Shown here: one piece after another, positions 6,352 to 13,859 of the stretch | Layout: each line of letters starts with the position of its first letter | Numbering within the stretch: the first letter of the stretch is position 1 | Origin: CAG-273 sp963560005 | Lineage (GTDB): Bacteria > Bacillota > Clostridia > TANB77 > CAG-508 | Assembly: GCA_963560005.1 (NCBI GenBank) | Contig: CAUWNG010000001.1 | Location: 1 to 25,013 of the forward strand | Direction of reading: 5' to 3' | DNA: 25,013 nt | Program-made: the position numbers and the translations under genes | Notes under the pieces: model-generated | What the model was told of the DNA's origin: nothing | Database searches by the model: none | Seen by the model: only the letters and a program-made list of their open reading frames with translations

Positions 6352-7892
6352 AAATTGGAGAAAGAGTGAAAAATATGATTAAATCATGGTTAGATATTAG
6401 ACCTGCACAAGGACAACTATTTTTAATTAATGAAAATATGGATTTTCAAGCTAATTGTATTAGAAATAAAATATGGTATAGAGGCGATAGTAAAGAATTA
6501 GCAGAATTTTATGGACAATTACAAAATTCAGCAGATACTTTTTGGGGAGCAGCACAAACAGCAGATATTAGAATGAAAAAATCTCATTCTGGATTACCAA
6601 AATTAATAGTTAAAACAATAATAAATACAGTAATGACAGACTATTCTGGTGATGATGTAGAAGATGAATATTGGAAACAAGTTAATAAAGAAAATGAATT
6701 TGATAATAAGATGCTAAAATCGTTACTAGCAGACCTATTACATATAGGAGATGGAGCAATAAAAATAAATTATGATGTTAATATATCAGATAAAGCTATT
6801 CTTGAATGGGTAGAAGGTTCAAAAATAGATTTTAAATATAGAAGAGGTAGATTAGTAGAACTTGTATTTAAATCATACCATGAACAAAACAATACTACAT
6901 ATATGCTAGAAGAACATTATGGATATGGATATATAACTTATAAGTTATTAAAAGATGATAAAGAAGTACCATTAAAAACAGTGAAAGTCTTAGAAAAACT
7001 AGAAAATATATCTTTTGATAAATCAGTTATGTGGGCTATTCCAATAATGTTAAATGAATCAGCAAAATATAAGGGTAGAGGAGAATCTATTTTTGAAGGA
7101 AAATATGATTCTTTTGATAGTTTTGATGAAATAATTTCACAATGGTTAGAAGCAGTTAGGGCAGGAAGAGCAATAAAATATATTCCAGAAAATATGATTC
7201 CAAGAGACCCTGAAACAGGGGAATTATTAATAAATAGTAATCCTTTTGATAATAAATTTATTACTCCAGAAGCAAATATGAGTGAAAATAATAAAAATCA
7301 AATAGAAATACAACAAGCAGAGATACCAACTGAAAATTATTTACAATCATATATAACCTTTTTGGATTTATGTTTACAAGGAATTATAAGTCCTTCTACA
7401 CTAGGAATTGATACAAAAAAATTAGATAATGCTGAAGCACAAAGAGAAAAGGAAAAAACAACACTATATACTAGAGGTCTAATAATAGATACTTTGGTAG
7501 ACTTTATACCAAAAGTTATAAATACTGTTTTAAAATCCAGAGCTCAAATGGAAAAGAAACCAACACCAGAAGATATAGAAATAAGTTTGAAATTTGGAGA
7601 ATATAATAATCCATCTTTTGAAGCACAAGTAGAAACAGTAGGAAAGGGAAGACAACAAGGAATAATGAGTATAGAAGCAAGTGTAGAAGAACTGTATGGA
7701 GATTCAAAAGATGAAAAATGGAAGTTAGAAGAAATTGCTAGATTAAAAGCAGAACAAGGGATTGTTGATATAGAAGAACCAGCTGTAAATTTTGATGCTG
7801 AAATGCAAGTTGAAGAAGATGCCACCGACACAGATGTTACTACCACCAAAAAAGAACCTGAAGTAAAGGTACAAAAAGATAAAAAAGACTAG
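6348..7892 (+). CDS. Portal protein (SPP1 gp6 type)
   Basis: A 514-residue protein that forms the dodecameric ring at the head vertex through which DNA passes. It shows the SPP1-type portal pattern. The N-terminus is MKIGERVKNMIKSWLDIRPAQ. The central region contains IINTVMTDYSGDDVED, LLADLLHIGDGAIKI, PENMIPRDPETGEL, and FLDLCLQGIISPSTLGIDTKKLDNAEAQREKEKTTLYTR. An acidic/lysine C-terminal tail follows. The length is normal for the family. It follows the terminase without a gap and is followed by the minor capsid gene, the standard gene order. Confidence 0.92.
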   Translation: MKIGERVKNMIKSWLDIRPAQGQLFLINENMDFQANCIRNKIWYRGDSKELAEFYGQLQNSADTFWGAAQTADIRMKKSHSGLPKLIVKTIINTVMTDYSGDDVEDEYWKQVNKENEFDNKMLKSLLADLLHIGDGAIKINYDVNISDKAILEWVEGSKIDFKYRRGRLVELVFKSYHEQNNTTYMLEEHYGYGYITYKLLKDDKEVPLKTVKVLEKLENISFDKSVMWAIPIMLNESAKYKGRGESIFEGKYDSFDSFDEIISQWLEAVRAGRAIKYIPENMIPRDPETGELLINSNPFDNKFITPEANMSENNKNQIEIQQAEIPTENYLQSYITFLDLCLQGIISPSTLGIDTKKLDNAEAQREKEKTTLYTRGLIIDTLVDFIPKVINTVLKSRAQMEKKPTPEDIEISLKFGEYNNPSFEAQVETVGKGRQQGIMSIEASVEELYGDSKDEKWKLEEIARLKAEQGIVDIEEPAVNFDAEMQVEEDATDTDVTTTKKEPEVKVQKDKKD

Positions 7893-7905
7893 GAGCAGGT
7901 TATAA

Positions 7906-9120
7906 ATGAATAATGAGTATGATATAAGTCAAGCATTTCAAAGAATAGAAGAAATATTAATAAAATCTATGAAAAGAAATCTTACAAGGCATTTAAATGA
8001 AGAAAAAGACCTTAATATAAATTGGAGTGCATGGCAGTCAGAACAATTAAAAGCTTTAGAGCATTTTAAAAGCACAAATAAAAAAATGTTCAAAAATGAT
8101 TTTTCTACTATTAACAATGATATTGAAGAATTGATAAAAAAGAGTTATGAAAATGGCAAGTTGGAACAAGAGAAGGTTATATTAGAAGCTATAAAGAATG
8201 GTACTTTTAATAGTAGCAATAAGAAAATAAATAAGATGTGGCATATTTATAAAACCACTAAGAATAGAAGAATAAAAAAGAAACAGTTAACTAGAATATA
8301 TGAAAAAGTAAATCAAACAGAATCAAGTTTTTTCAGAATAAATGAAGGAAAATTAAAAGCACTCATAAATGAAACTAAAGAAAATTTTGAAAAAGCGGAA
8401 TTGTCTATATTAAGATATTCAAATGACCAATATAGAAAAATAATATATGATGCTCAAGTATATGCTAATACAGGAAGCGGAACAGCACAACAAGCAATTG
8501 ATATGGCAACAAAGGATTTTCTTTCAAAAGGAATAAATAATATTGAATATTCAAATGGTTCAATGGTTAATATTGCAAGTTATGCAGAAATGGCAATAAG
8601 AACAGCAAATAAAAGAGCATATTTACAAGGTGAAGGTGAAAAAAGAAATGAATGGGGAGTTCATACAGTATTAGTTCCAAATCGTGGAGGAGGATGTCCT
8701 TATTGTATAAAGTTTCAAGGAAAAGTTTTTATTGATGATGTATGGAGTAATGGAACGGAAGCTGAAAGTAAATCAACAGGATATCCGCTATTAAGTACAG
8801 CAGTAAAAGCAAAACTATTTCATCCTAATTGCAAAGATACAGTAGTAACATATTTCCCAGGAATTAATAAGAAACCACTCCCACCAACTGCAACAGAATT
8901 AGAAAAGAAAAAAGAAAATTATGTAATAGAACAAAAACAAAGATACAATGAAAGACAAATTAGAAAATATAAAAGACTTGAATTAGGATCTACTGAAGAT
9001 GCAAATTGTGAAAAATATCACAATAAAAGACTTGAATGGGAACAATACAATAAAGAATTTTGTGAAAAACATAATTTAAAAAGAAAATACGAAAGAGAAG
9101 ATGCAAAATTTACAATATAG
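7906..9120 (+). CDS. Phage minor capsid / head morphogenesis protein
   Basis: A 404-residue protein, rich in Lys and helical over the first 200 residues. It carries a diagnostic block near residues 255-315: VLVPNRGGGCPYCIKFQGKVF with a C-P-Y-C pair, then YPLLSTAVKAKLFHPNCKDTVV. This C-x-x-C plus H-P-N-C-x-D arrangement is typical of the phage minor capsid protein 2 / SPP1 gp7-like family, which sits after the portal and takes part in head assembly or DNA ejection. The cysteines and histidine may bind zinc (inference). The ribosome site AGGAG lies 10 bases before the ATG. It is followed by a terminator hairpin. Confidence 0.85.
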   Translation: MNNEYDISQAFQRIEEILIKSMKRNLTRHLNEEKDLNINWSAWQSEQLKALEHFKSTNKKMFKNDFSTINNDIEELIKKSYENGKLEQEKVILEAIKNGTFNSSNKKINKMWHIYKTTKNRRIKKKQLTRIYEKVNQTESSFFRINEGKLKALINETKENFEKAELSILRYSNDQYRKIIYDAQVYANTGSGTAQQAIDMATKDFLSKGINNIEYSNGSMVNIASYAEMAIRTANKRAYLQGEGEKRNEWGVHTVLVPNRGGGCPYCIKFQGKVFIDDVWSNGTEAESKSTGYPLLSTAVKAKLFHPNCKDTVVTYFPGINKKPLPPTATELEKKKENYVIEQKQRYNERQIRKYKRLELGSTEDANCEKYHNKRLEWEQYNKEFCEKHNLKRKYEREDAKFTI

Positions 9121-9131
9121 TTATTAATATT

Positions 9132-9152
9132 AGAGCCAATAGGCTCTTTTTA
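9132..9152 (+). terminator. Terminator hairpin, copy 1 (AGAGCC-AATA-GGCTCT)
   Basis: A perfect 6-bp stem with AATA tetraloop followed by a run of T, 12 bases after the minor capsid stop. The same 16-base hairpin is repeated at 9509-9524. Confidence 0.75.
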
Positions 9153-9185
9153 TATAAAAATAAAAAAAGAAAGGATGATTTTATC

Positions 9186-9506
9186 ATGGCAAAGAAAAAA
9201 GAAGAAATTAAAAATGAAATGGTAACTGAAGAACCAACAGTTACAACAGAAACTAACGAAAATGTGGAGGAAGCAAAAAATACAACAGAAGAAGTAAAAG
9301 TAGAGAAAAAAGAAAAGACTGAAAAAGCAAAAGAAAAAATAATTGCAAATATTACATTCATTGATAGATATACAAATGCAGTCTATGAAGAAGGAACGGA
9401 ATTTATCATTGCAAATGTAGAAAAAACTGAAAAAGTAACAGATAAAAAATACAAAATTTCAAAAGAACGAGCAGAACAAATAAAAGCTAAAGGTTATGCT
9501 AATTAA
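9186..9506 (+). CDS. Small capsid-region protein of unknown function
   Basis: A 106-residue protein. The first 55 residues are an unstructured Lys/Glu/Thr-rich tail (MAKKKEEIKNEMVTEEPTVTTETNENVEE onward). The last 50 form a small domain: IIANITFIDRYTNAVYEEGTEFIIANVEKTEKVTDKKYKISKERAEQIKAKGYAN. It is flanked on both sides by the same terminator hairpin, so it is a separable one-gene cassette between the minor capsid and scaffold genes. The ribosome site is GAAAGGATG, seven bases before the ATG. Possible roles are head decoration or a head-tail accessory protein, but nothing in the sequence proves either. Confidence 0.65.
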   Translation: MAKKKEEIKNEMVTEEPTVTTETNENVEEAKNTTEEVKVEKKEKTEKAKEKIIANITFIDRYTNAVYEEGTEFIIANVEKTEKVTDKKYKISKERAEQIKAKGYAN

Positions 9507-9507
9507 G

Positions 9508-9529
9508 AAGAGCCAATAGGCTCTTTTTT
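9508..9529 (+). terminator. Terminator hairpin, copy 2 (AAGAGCC-AATA-GGCTCTT)
   Basis: A 7-bp perfect stem with an AATA loop, then six T. The core is identical to the copy at 9132, so the small gene between them is bounded by duplicate terminators. It starts one base after the stop codon of that gene. Confidence 0.8.
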
Positions 9530-9609
9530 AATACTCCAAACACTGATGAGGATAAAAGCTTGTGAATATATAGTCATTTCAAGACTTAAAAAAGTGGGAG
9601 GTAGTGAAC

Positions 9610-10230
9610 ATGGATGGAGAAAACAGCACAAATAACAATGTAAACAATAATTCAAATCCAAATAATGCCCAAAACACTACAGGGCAAAACAACAATCAAG
9701 CATCTAACACAATTGATTATAACAAAATTCAAGAAATGATAGATGGTAGAAATGCAAAAACAGAAGATAGCATATTAAAAAGCTATTTTGAAAAGCAAGG
9801 ATTAAGCAAAGATGAGATGGAAAGTGCAATAAATACTTTCAAAACTCAAAAAGCTAATCAAGCTAATGCTCAAAATAAAGAGCTTACAGATACACAAGCA
9901 TCTTTACAAAAAACACAATTAGAAAATCAAAGATTAAAAATAGAGAAAAAGGCTTTTGAATTTGTAGACGATTTGAATGTCGATAACAAAACAATGCCAT
10001 ATCTATTAAAAATGGCAGATTTAAGTAAATGTGCAGATAAAGATGGGAATGTATTAGAAGATACTTTAAAAACAGCACTACAAAAGGTCATTGATGATGT
10101 ACCAGGACTAAAAAAACAAGTTCAAGGAACTGTAGGAATCACAGTTGGTGCTGACACTAACAATGGTACAAACTCAAATAATGGAACATTTGATTTCAAC
10201 TTTGCTGGTGTAAGACCTAAAAAACAATAA
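9610..10230 (+). CDS. Capsid scaffold protein
   Basis: A 206-residue protein placed directly before the major capsid gene. It begins with a long Asn/Gln-rich disordered stretch (NNNVNNNSNPNNAQ onward). Next comes a helical coiled-coil region (SILKSYFEKQGLSKDEMESAINTFKTQ, then DTQASLQKTQLENQRLKIEKKAFEFVDDL). A C-terminal segment, KKQVQGTVGITVG onward, ends FNFAGVRPKKQ, with a basic tail typical of the capsid-binding end of scaffolds. It probably guides prohead assembly and then leaves or is degraded. The start is ATG 9610, with GGGAGG at 9596-9601; the in-frame GTG at 9604 is only two bases from that site. Confidence 0.8.
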   Translation: MDGENSTNNNVNNNSNPNNAQNTTGQNNNQASNTIDYNKIQEMIDGRNAKTEDSILKSYFEKQGLSKDEMESAINTFKTQKANQANAQNKELTDTQASLQKTQLENQRLKIEKKAFEFVDDLNVDNKTMPYLLKMADLSKCADKDGNVLEDTLKTALQKVIDDVPGLKKQVQGTVGITVGADTNNGTNSNNGTFDFNFAGVRPKKQ

Positions 10231-10253
10231 AAATGAAAGGAAGGTAAATTATT

Positions 10254-11156
10254 ATGGCATTTGAAAAAACTAATTTAAATTATGCTAAAGAATATTCACA
10301 AGCTTTAGCACAAGCATATCCATATACATTATATTTTGGAGCTTTGTGGAGTGCAGTAAAGCCAGATGTTAAATTTTTAAGAAATGATACAGTAATTCTA
10401 CCAAGCTTAACTGTAAAAGGTAGAAAAAATGGAGATAGAGATTCAATTGGAAGCTTTGGAAGAAACTTTAACAATGCTGAAGAACCAAAGAAATTGAAAA
10501 CCCACAGAACTTGGGATACACTTATTCACCCAAGAGATATTGAAGAAACAAATCATGTAGCAACTATTCAAAATATTACAAAAGTTATGAATGAGGAACA
10601 AAAATTCCCAGAAATGGATGCAGAAATGATTACTGCATTATATAAATTAAAAAATGAAATCGAAAGCATAACAGAGGATGAAGTTTTAACATTAGGAAAT
10701 GTATTAACTAAATTTGATGCATTAATGGATAAAATGGATGAAAAAAGAGTTCCTGCAGCAGGAAGATTATTATATGCAGATACTCCAACAAAAACTTTAA
10801 TTGATACAGCAAAAGAAGCAGCTAGAAACTTGTCAGCACAAGATACTGCTGTTGCAAGATCATTAGACAGAATTGGAGAAGTGGAAGTTATAGGTGTTCC
10901 AACTACTGCTATGAAATCTGCTTATGAGTTTACAGATGATGGATTTAATGTAGCAGGAGAAGCAAAAGCTGTAAAAATGTTATTAATACATCCATCAGCA
11001 GTAATTCCAGTTATAGCTTATGATTTTGCTCAATTAGGAGCTCCAAGTTCATTATCACAAGGAAAATGGACATACTTTGAAGAATCATTTGAAGATGTAT
11101 TTATTTACAATAAAAAGCATGATGCTATTCAATTTTATATTGAAAGAAATGCATAG
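10254..11156 (+). CDS. Major capsid protein (HK97-fold)
   Basis: A 300-residue protein forming the icosahedral shell. Position (after the scaffold and before the connector cluster), size and composition fit a siphophage major capsid protein. The N-terminal arm is ALAQAYPYTLYFGALWSAVKPDVKFL. The E-loop-like stretch LPSLTVKGRKNGDRDSIGSFGRNFNN is followed by THRTWDTLIHPRDIEETNH, a long spine helix (VMNEEQKFPEMDAEMITALYKLKNEIE), and a P/A-domain ending in VIPVIAYDFAQLGAPSSLSQGKWTYFEESFEDVFIYNKKHDAIQFYIE. No cleavage site or protease gene is seen, in keeping with the separate scaffold. Ribosome site AAAGGAAGG. Confidence 0.88.
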   Translation: MAFEKTNLNYAKEYSQALAQAYPYTLYFGALWSAVKPDVKFLRNDTVILPSLTVKGRKNGDRDSIGSFGRNFNNAEEPKKLKTHRTWDTLIHPRDIEETNHVATIQNITKVMNEEQKFPEMDAEMITALYKLKNEIESITEDEVLTLGNVLTKFDALMDKMDEKRVPAAGRLLYADTPTKTLIDTAKEAARNLSAQDTAVARSLDRIGEVEVIGVPTTAMKSAYEFTDDGFNVAGEAKAVKMLLIHPSAVIPVIAYDFAQLGAPSSLSQGKWTYFEESFEDVFIYNKKHDAIQFYIERNA

Positions 11157-11168
11157 GAGTGATGATAT

Positions 11169-11555
11169 ATGAGCCATTATGTAGATAAAGATTATTATCA
11201 AAATACTTATAAAGGTTCAATTATTCCTAAAGATAAAATTGAAGAAAAATTAGCAGAAGCAAGTATGCATATAGATACATTAACTTATAATCGTATTGTA
11301 AAAAGAAAATTTGAGAATTTAACAAATTTTCAAAAAGATATAGTTCAAAAGGTTATATGCAAACTTGCTGACTTTGAATATGATAATGAAGACTTAATCA
11401 AAACAGTATTATCTAGTTATTCAATAAATGGAGTGTCAATGGGATTTAATAGCTCTAATTGGAATATTGAAATTCAAAATGGAATTGCTATTCAAAAAAG
11501 TGATTATTGTTTATTAATGCAAACAGGATTAACTTGTAGAAATTTGAGGTGTTAA
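11169..11555 (+). CDS. Head-tail connector (adaptor) protein
   Basis: A 128-residue protein, first of the usual four connector genes after the major capsid. It shows the adaptor pattern: an N-terminal Y-x-x-x-Y segment (HYVDKDYYQNTYKG) and a helical body with LAEASMHIDTLTYNRIVKR, typical of gp6/YqbG-like adaptors. Next comes a conserved helix (FQKDIVQKVICKLADFEYDNE) and the C-terminal strand SINGVSMGFN. It is expected to form a ring below the portal. The ribosome site AGGAGTGATGAT is close to the ATG. Confidence 0.75.
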   Translation: MSHYVDKDYYQNTYKGSIIPKDKIEEKLAEASMHIDTLTYNRIVKRKFENLTNFQKDIVQKVICKLADFEYDNEDLIKTVLSSYSINGVSMGFNSSNWNIEIQNGIAIQKSDYCLLMQTGLTCRNLRC

Positions 11556-11556
11556 T

Positions 11557-11895
11557 ATGATTTATCCTAAATTAGTGAGAAAAAAAGAATGTAAGACAGA
11601 TATTCATGTTGTTTTATATGGCGAAAGATTAACAGAATATGGAGAGCCAGTAATTGTACTTGAAAAAGATTTAAAGTGTAATTACCAAGATAAAGCTAAA
11701 AAAGTATTAAATGCAGAGAAAGTATTAATTCAATTAACTGCAAAAGCATACTTTGTAGGTGATATTGCTCCAGATTTAGCTGTTATTTCTGGAGGACAAG
11801 TTACTATATTTGGAGAAACAAGGACAATATATCAAGGAACAAAAGCAAGAAATCCTGATGGAACAGTTAATTACACAGAATTGGAGATTATGTAA
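11557..11895 (+). CDS. Head closure (stopper) protein
   Basis: A 112-residue, beta-rich protein in the position of SPP1 gp16 / PBSX XkdH-like head-closure proteins. Its strands include KTDIHVVLYGERLTEYGEP, KVLIQLTAKAYFVGDIAP and SGGQVTIFGETRTIYQGTKARNPDGTVNYTELEIM. It starts one base after the previous stop and its last base is the first base of the next gene (ATGTAATGA). Assignment rests on size, fold-like composition and gene order rather than a specific motif. Confidence 0.65.
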   Translation: MIYPKLVRKKECKTDIHVVLYGERLTEYGEPVIVLEKDLKCNYQDKAKKVLNAEKVLIQLTAKAYFVGDIAPDLAVISGGQVTIFGETRTIYQGTKARNPDGTVNYTELEIM

Positions 11896-12275
11896 TGAAA
11901 GCTGTAACTTCAAAAATAAAATTAAATGTTCCTAAAATTAAACAACTAGATAGAGCATCTACAATAGCATTAGAAAAAACAATGAGTGCTTTACATACTG
12001 AAGTTATAGAAGCTCAAGTAATGCCCTTTGATACAGGTGATATGCAAAATAATAGCACATTTGAAGATTATTCTAAAAGTAGTAAGGGACAAGCAAGTTT
12101 AATTACTACTTCTCCTCAAGCTAGAAGATTGTATTATCATCCAGAATACAATTTTCAAACAAAAGAAAATCCAAATGCACAAGGAAATTGGTACGATTCA
12201 TGGATAAATGGAAAAAATAAAAATTTCTGTAAAAATGCATATGCACAATTTTACAAAAAGGAGGCAGGTTTATAA
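11895..12275 (+). CDS. Minor capsid / HK97 gp10-like tail-completion protein
   Basis: A 126-residue protein with the common pattern of the gp10-like family. A helix (ASTIALEKTMSALHTEVIEAQVMPFDTGDMQNN) is followed by a strand region, then RRLYYHPEYNFQTKENPNAQGNWYDSWING and a final helix. The P-x-D-T-G motif and Y-Y-H-P-E-Y-x-F, with N-W-x-D-x-W near the end, are typical. It probably joins head and tail. The start overlaps the upstream stop; GGAG at 11883-11886 gives normal spacing. Confidence 0.75.
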   Translation: MKAVTSKIKLNVPKIKQLDRASTIALEKTMSALHTEVIEAQVMPFDTGDMQNNSTFEDYSKSSKGQASLITTSPQARRLYYHPEYNFQTKENPNAQGNWYDSWINGKNKNFCKNAYAQFYKKEAGL

Positions 12276-12679
12276 TGCTAACACTAGATAATATTAAAGA
12301 ATGGTTAAAGACTTTAGATTTAGAAACTGACAATTTTTATGTAGGTAAATTAGATAATAAAAAAGATAAGTCAATAGGAGTATATCAATTGAAAACAGAT
12401 GTTCCTATAATAAATTTAGGTGGTTTAGAGCATACTCCATACGAAGTTAAAAGAGTAAGTTTCTTAATTCATTGGAATATGAATTATGGAGAAACTGAAA
12501 ATATAAGTATGAAGTTTTATAAAAAACTACAAAATATTCAAAATATAAAAATAAATGAAATACAAATATTCTTAGTTAATCTGCTTGTAAATGAGCCTAT
12601 AGATGTGGGAACAGATAATAAACACATCTTTGAAAGAGTCATACAAGCAGAATTTTATTATGAAAAGAAAGGAGAATGA
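12275..12679 (+). CDS. Tail completion / minor capsid protein
   Basis: A 134-residue protein in the last connector position, before the tail tube gene. It resembles the minor capsid protein 3 / XkdJ-like tail terminator group: YVGKLDNKKDKSIGVYQLK, then EVKRVSFLIHWNMNYGETENISMKFYKKLQNI, and IDVGTDNKHIFERVIQAEFYYEKK. The last strand, with its R-x-I-x-A-E-F-Y-Y-E pattern, is typical of tail terminators. AAAGGAGG precedes the ATG, which overlaps the previous stop by one base. Confidence 0.7.
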   Translation: MLTLDNIKEWLKTLDLETDNFYVGKLDNKKDKSIGVYQLKTDVPIINLGGLEHTPYEVKRVSFLIHWNMNYGETENISMKFYKKLQNIQNIKINEIQIFLVNLLVNEPIDVGTDNKHIFERVIQAEFYYEKKGE

Positions 12680-12681
12680 CT

Positions 12682-13134
12682 ATGGCAAAAGTAACTGCAG
12701 GAGTATTTCCTGTTCATAACAATGAATTTAAGATAGGAATCAAAGGAATGACTTCACAAGAAGGGACTGATTTCAAAACACCAGCTGGACTTGAAAATTT
12801 TTCTCCAAGTTTTGATAACGGTATAGAAGAATGGTATCCAATGGAAGGTGAAGGCTGGGTAGAGAGATTATTAACAGCAAAGGCTTGGTCTATATCTTTT
12901 ACAGGTAAAAGAGTAATTGGCGATGAAGCCAATGATTATATTGCAGAACAATTATTTGCAATGGGTTCTGGAGCATATGTTCCTTTTGAATGGACTATGC
13001 CAAGTGGAACAAAAATTAAGCAAAAAATGGTATGTTCTGTTACAAATAATGGTGGTGGAGACTCAACAAATGTTGGGGCATTAGAGTTTGAATTGCAATC
13101 TAGCGGAAAACCAGAAGTAACACCAGCAGGATAA
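12682..13134 (+). CDS. Major tail tube protein
   Basis: A 151-residue beta-rich protein that builds the tail tube. Features are a compact N-terminus (MAKVTAGVFPVHNNEFKIGIKG), MEGEGWVERLLTAKAWSISFTGKRVIGDEANDYIAEQLFAMGSGAYVPFEWTMPSGTKIKQKMVCSVTNNGGGDSTNVGALEFELQSSGKP and a short flexible tail. The pattern of an adjusted strand followed by A-L-E-F-E-L-Q-S-S-G-K-P is typical of phage tail tube proteins of Gram-positive siphophages. The start is ATG 12682; the ATG at 12676 is only one base from GGAG. A strong terminator follows, so this very abundant protein ends a transcription unit. Confidence 0.85.
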   Translation: MAKVTAGVFPVHNNEFKIGIKGMTSQEGTDFKTPAGLENFSPSFDNGIEEWYPMEGEGWVERLLTAKAWSISFTGKRVIGDEANDYIAEQLFAMGSGAYVPFEWTMPSGTKIKQKMVCSVTNNGGGDSTNVGALEFELQSSGKPEVTPAG

Positions 13135-13139
13135 TAAGT

Positions 13140-13172
13140 GCCTCAGTGTAAAAACTGGGGCTTATTTTTTTT
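13140..13172 (+). terminator. Strong terminator after the tail tube gene
   Basis: An 8-bp stem (GCCTCAGT with ACTGGGGC, one G-U pair), a GTAAAA loop, then an eight-T run after TTA. It separates the capsid/tail-tube unit from the chaperone and tape measure genes. Confidence 0.85.
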
Positions 13173-13201
13173 ATTAAAAATGAAAGAAAGGATGAATTAA
13201 T

Positions 13202-13519
13202 ATGGCAAATATTGATATTAGCTCAAAATTAGGAAAAGAAAAACAAACAATAAAAATAGCAGAGGGGAAAGTTTTTGAAGTAGATACAAGTGCTGATAAT
13301 TATTTATTAGTACAAGAAAAAATACAAAATAAAGATATGTCGATTTCTGTAATGTATGAAATGATCGAAATGCTTATGGGAAAAGAGGCATTAACAGAAA
13401 TAAAAGCAATGAAACCAACAATACCAGGATTAGAGGCAATAGTTATAGCGATGTCTGCAATAGTAAATGAAGTGCCTTATGAGGAAATGGAGAAACGATT
13501 TCAAGACAATAAGAAATAA
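13202..13519 (+). CDS. Tail assembly chaperone (gpG-like)
   Basis: A 105-residue protein between the tail tube and tape measure genes, the fixed place of the first tail assembly chaperone. The composition fits: an N-terminal strand region (KLGKEKQTIKIAEGKVFEVDTS) and then a helical body (ISVMYEMIEMLMGKEALTEIKAM, then GLEAIVIAMSAIVNEVPYEEMEKRF). Its end overlaps a second open frame in +1. The ribosome site AAAGGATG lies seven to eight bases before the ATG. It probably binds the tape measure during tail assembly. Confidence 0.8.
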   Translation: MANIDISSKLGKEKQTIKIAEGKVFEVDTSADNYLLVQEKIQNKDMSISVMYEMIEMLMGKEALTEIKAMKPTIPGLEAIVIAMSAIVNEVPYEEMEKRFQDNKK

Positions 13520-13523
13520 TGAA

Positions 13524-13853
13524 ATGTGGTATGACTTGTTCGATGACTGGGATTTAATTGCATCTAGTTTAAAAACACAATACAAATATAGCATTAGACA
13601 AGAAATAGACAAATTAAGTTGGGGAGAATTATGCAGTGATATAGCAGGGCTGAACGGAGATACACCATTAGGAAATGTTATTCGAATTAGAAGTGAAAAA
13701 GATCCAGAAGTAATAAAAAAATTCTCTCAAGCAGAAAGAGAAATTTATAACAAATGGAATAATAGGCAAATAACTGCTATGAGTGAGCAAGATTATGAAC
13801 AAGCAATGAAAAATATTGAAAAAGTATTCTTAGCAATAGGAGAAAGGAGGTAG
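13524..13853 (+). CDS. Second tail assembly chaperone (Gp15-like)
   Basis: A 110-residue protein if started at ATG 13524 (MWYDLFDDWDLIASSLKTQYKYSIRQEIDKLSWGELCSDIAGL onward). It matches the phage Gp15/GT pattern: an aspartate-rich start, an S-x-x-x-Q-Y motif, a W-x-E-L helix, G-D-T-P-L-G, R-I-R and a C-terminal helix. Neither this ATG nor the in-frame ATG at 13467 has a ribosome site, which is unusual here. The first chaperone's stop is only four bases upstream and the frame is open back to at least 13467. Either termination-reinitiation or a programmed +1 frameshift could express it. The tape measure gene follows after AAAGGAGG. Confidence 0.72.
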   Translation: MWYDLFDDWDLIASSLKTQYKYSIRQEIDKLSWGELCSDIAGLNGDTPLGNVIRIRSEKDPEVIKKFSQAEREIYNKWNNRQITAMSEQDYEQAMKNIEKVFLAIGERR

Positions 13854-13859
13854 CAAATA

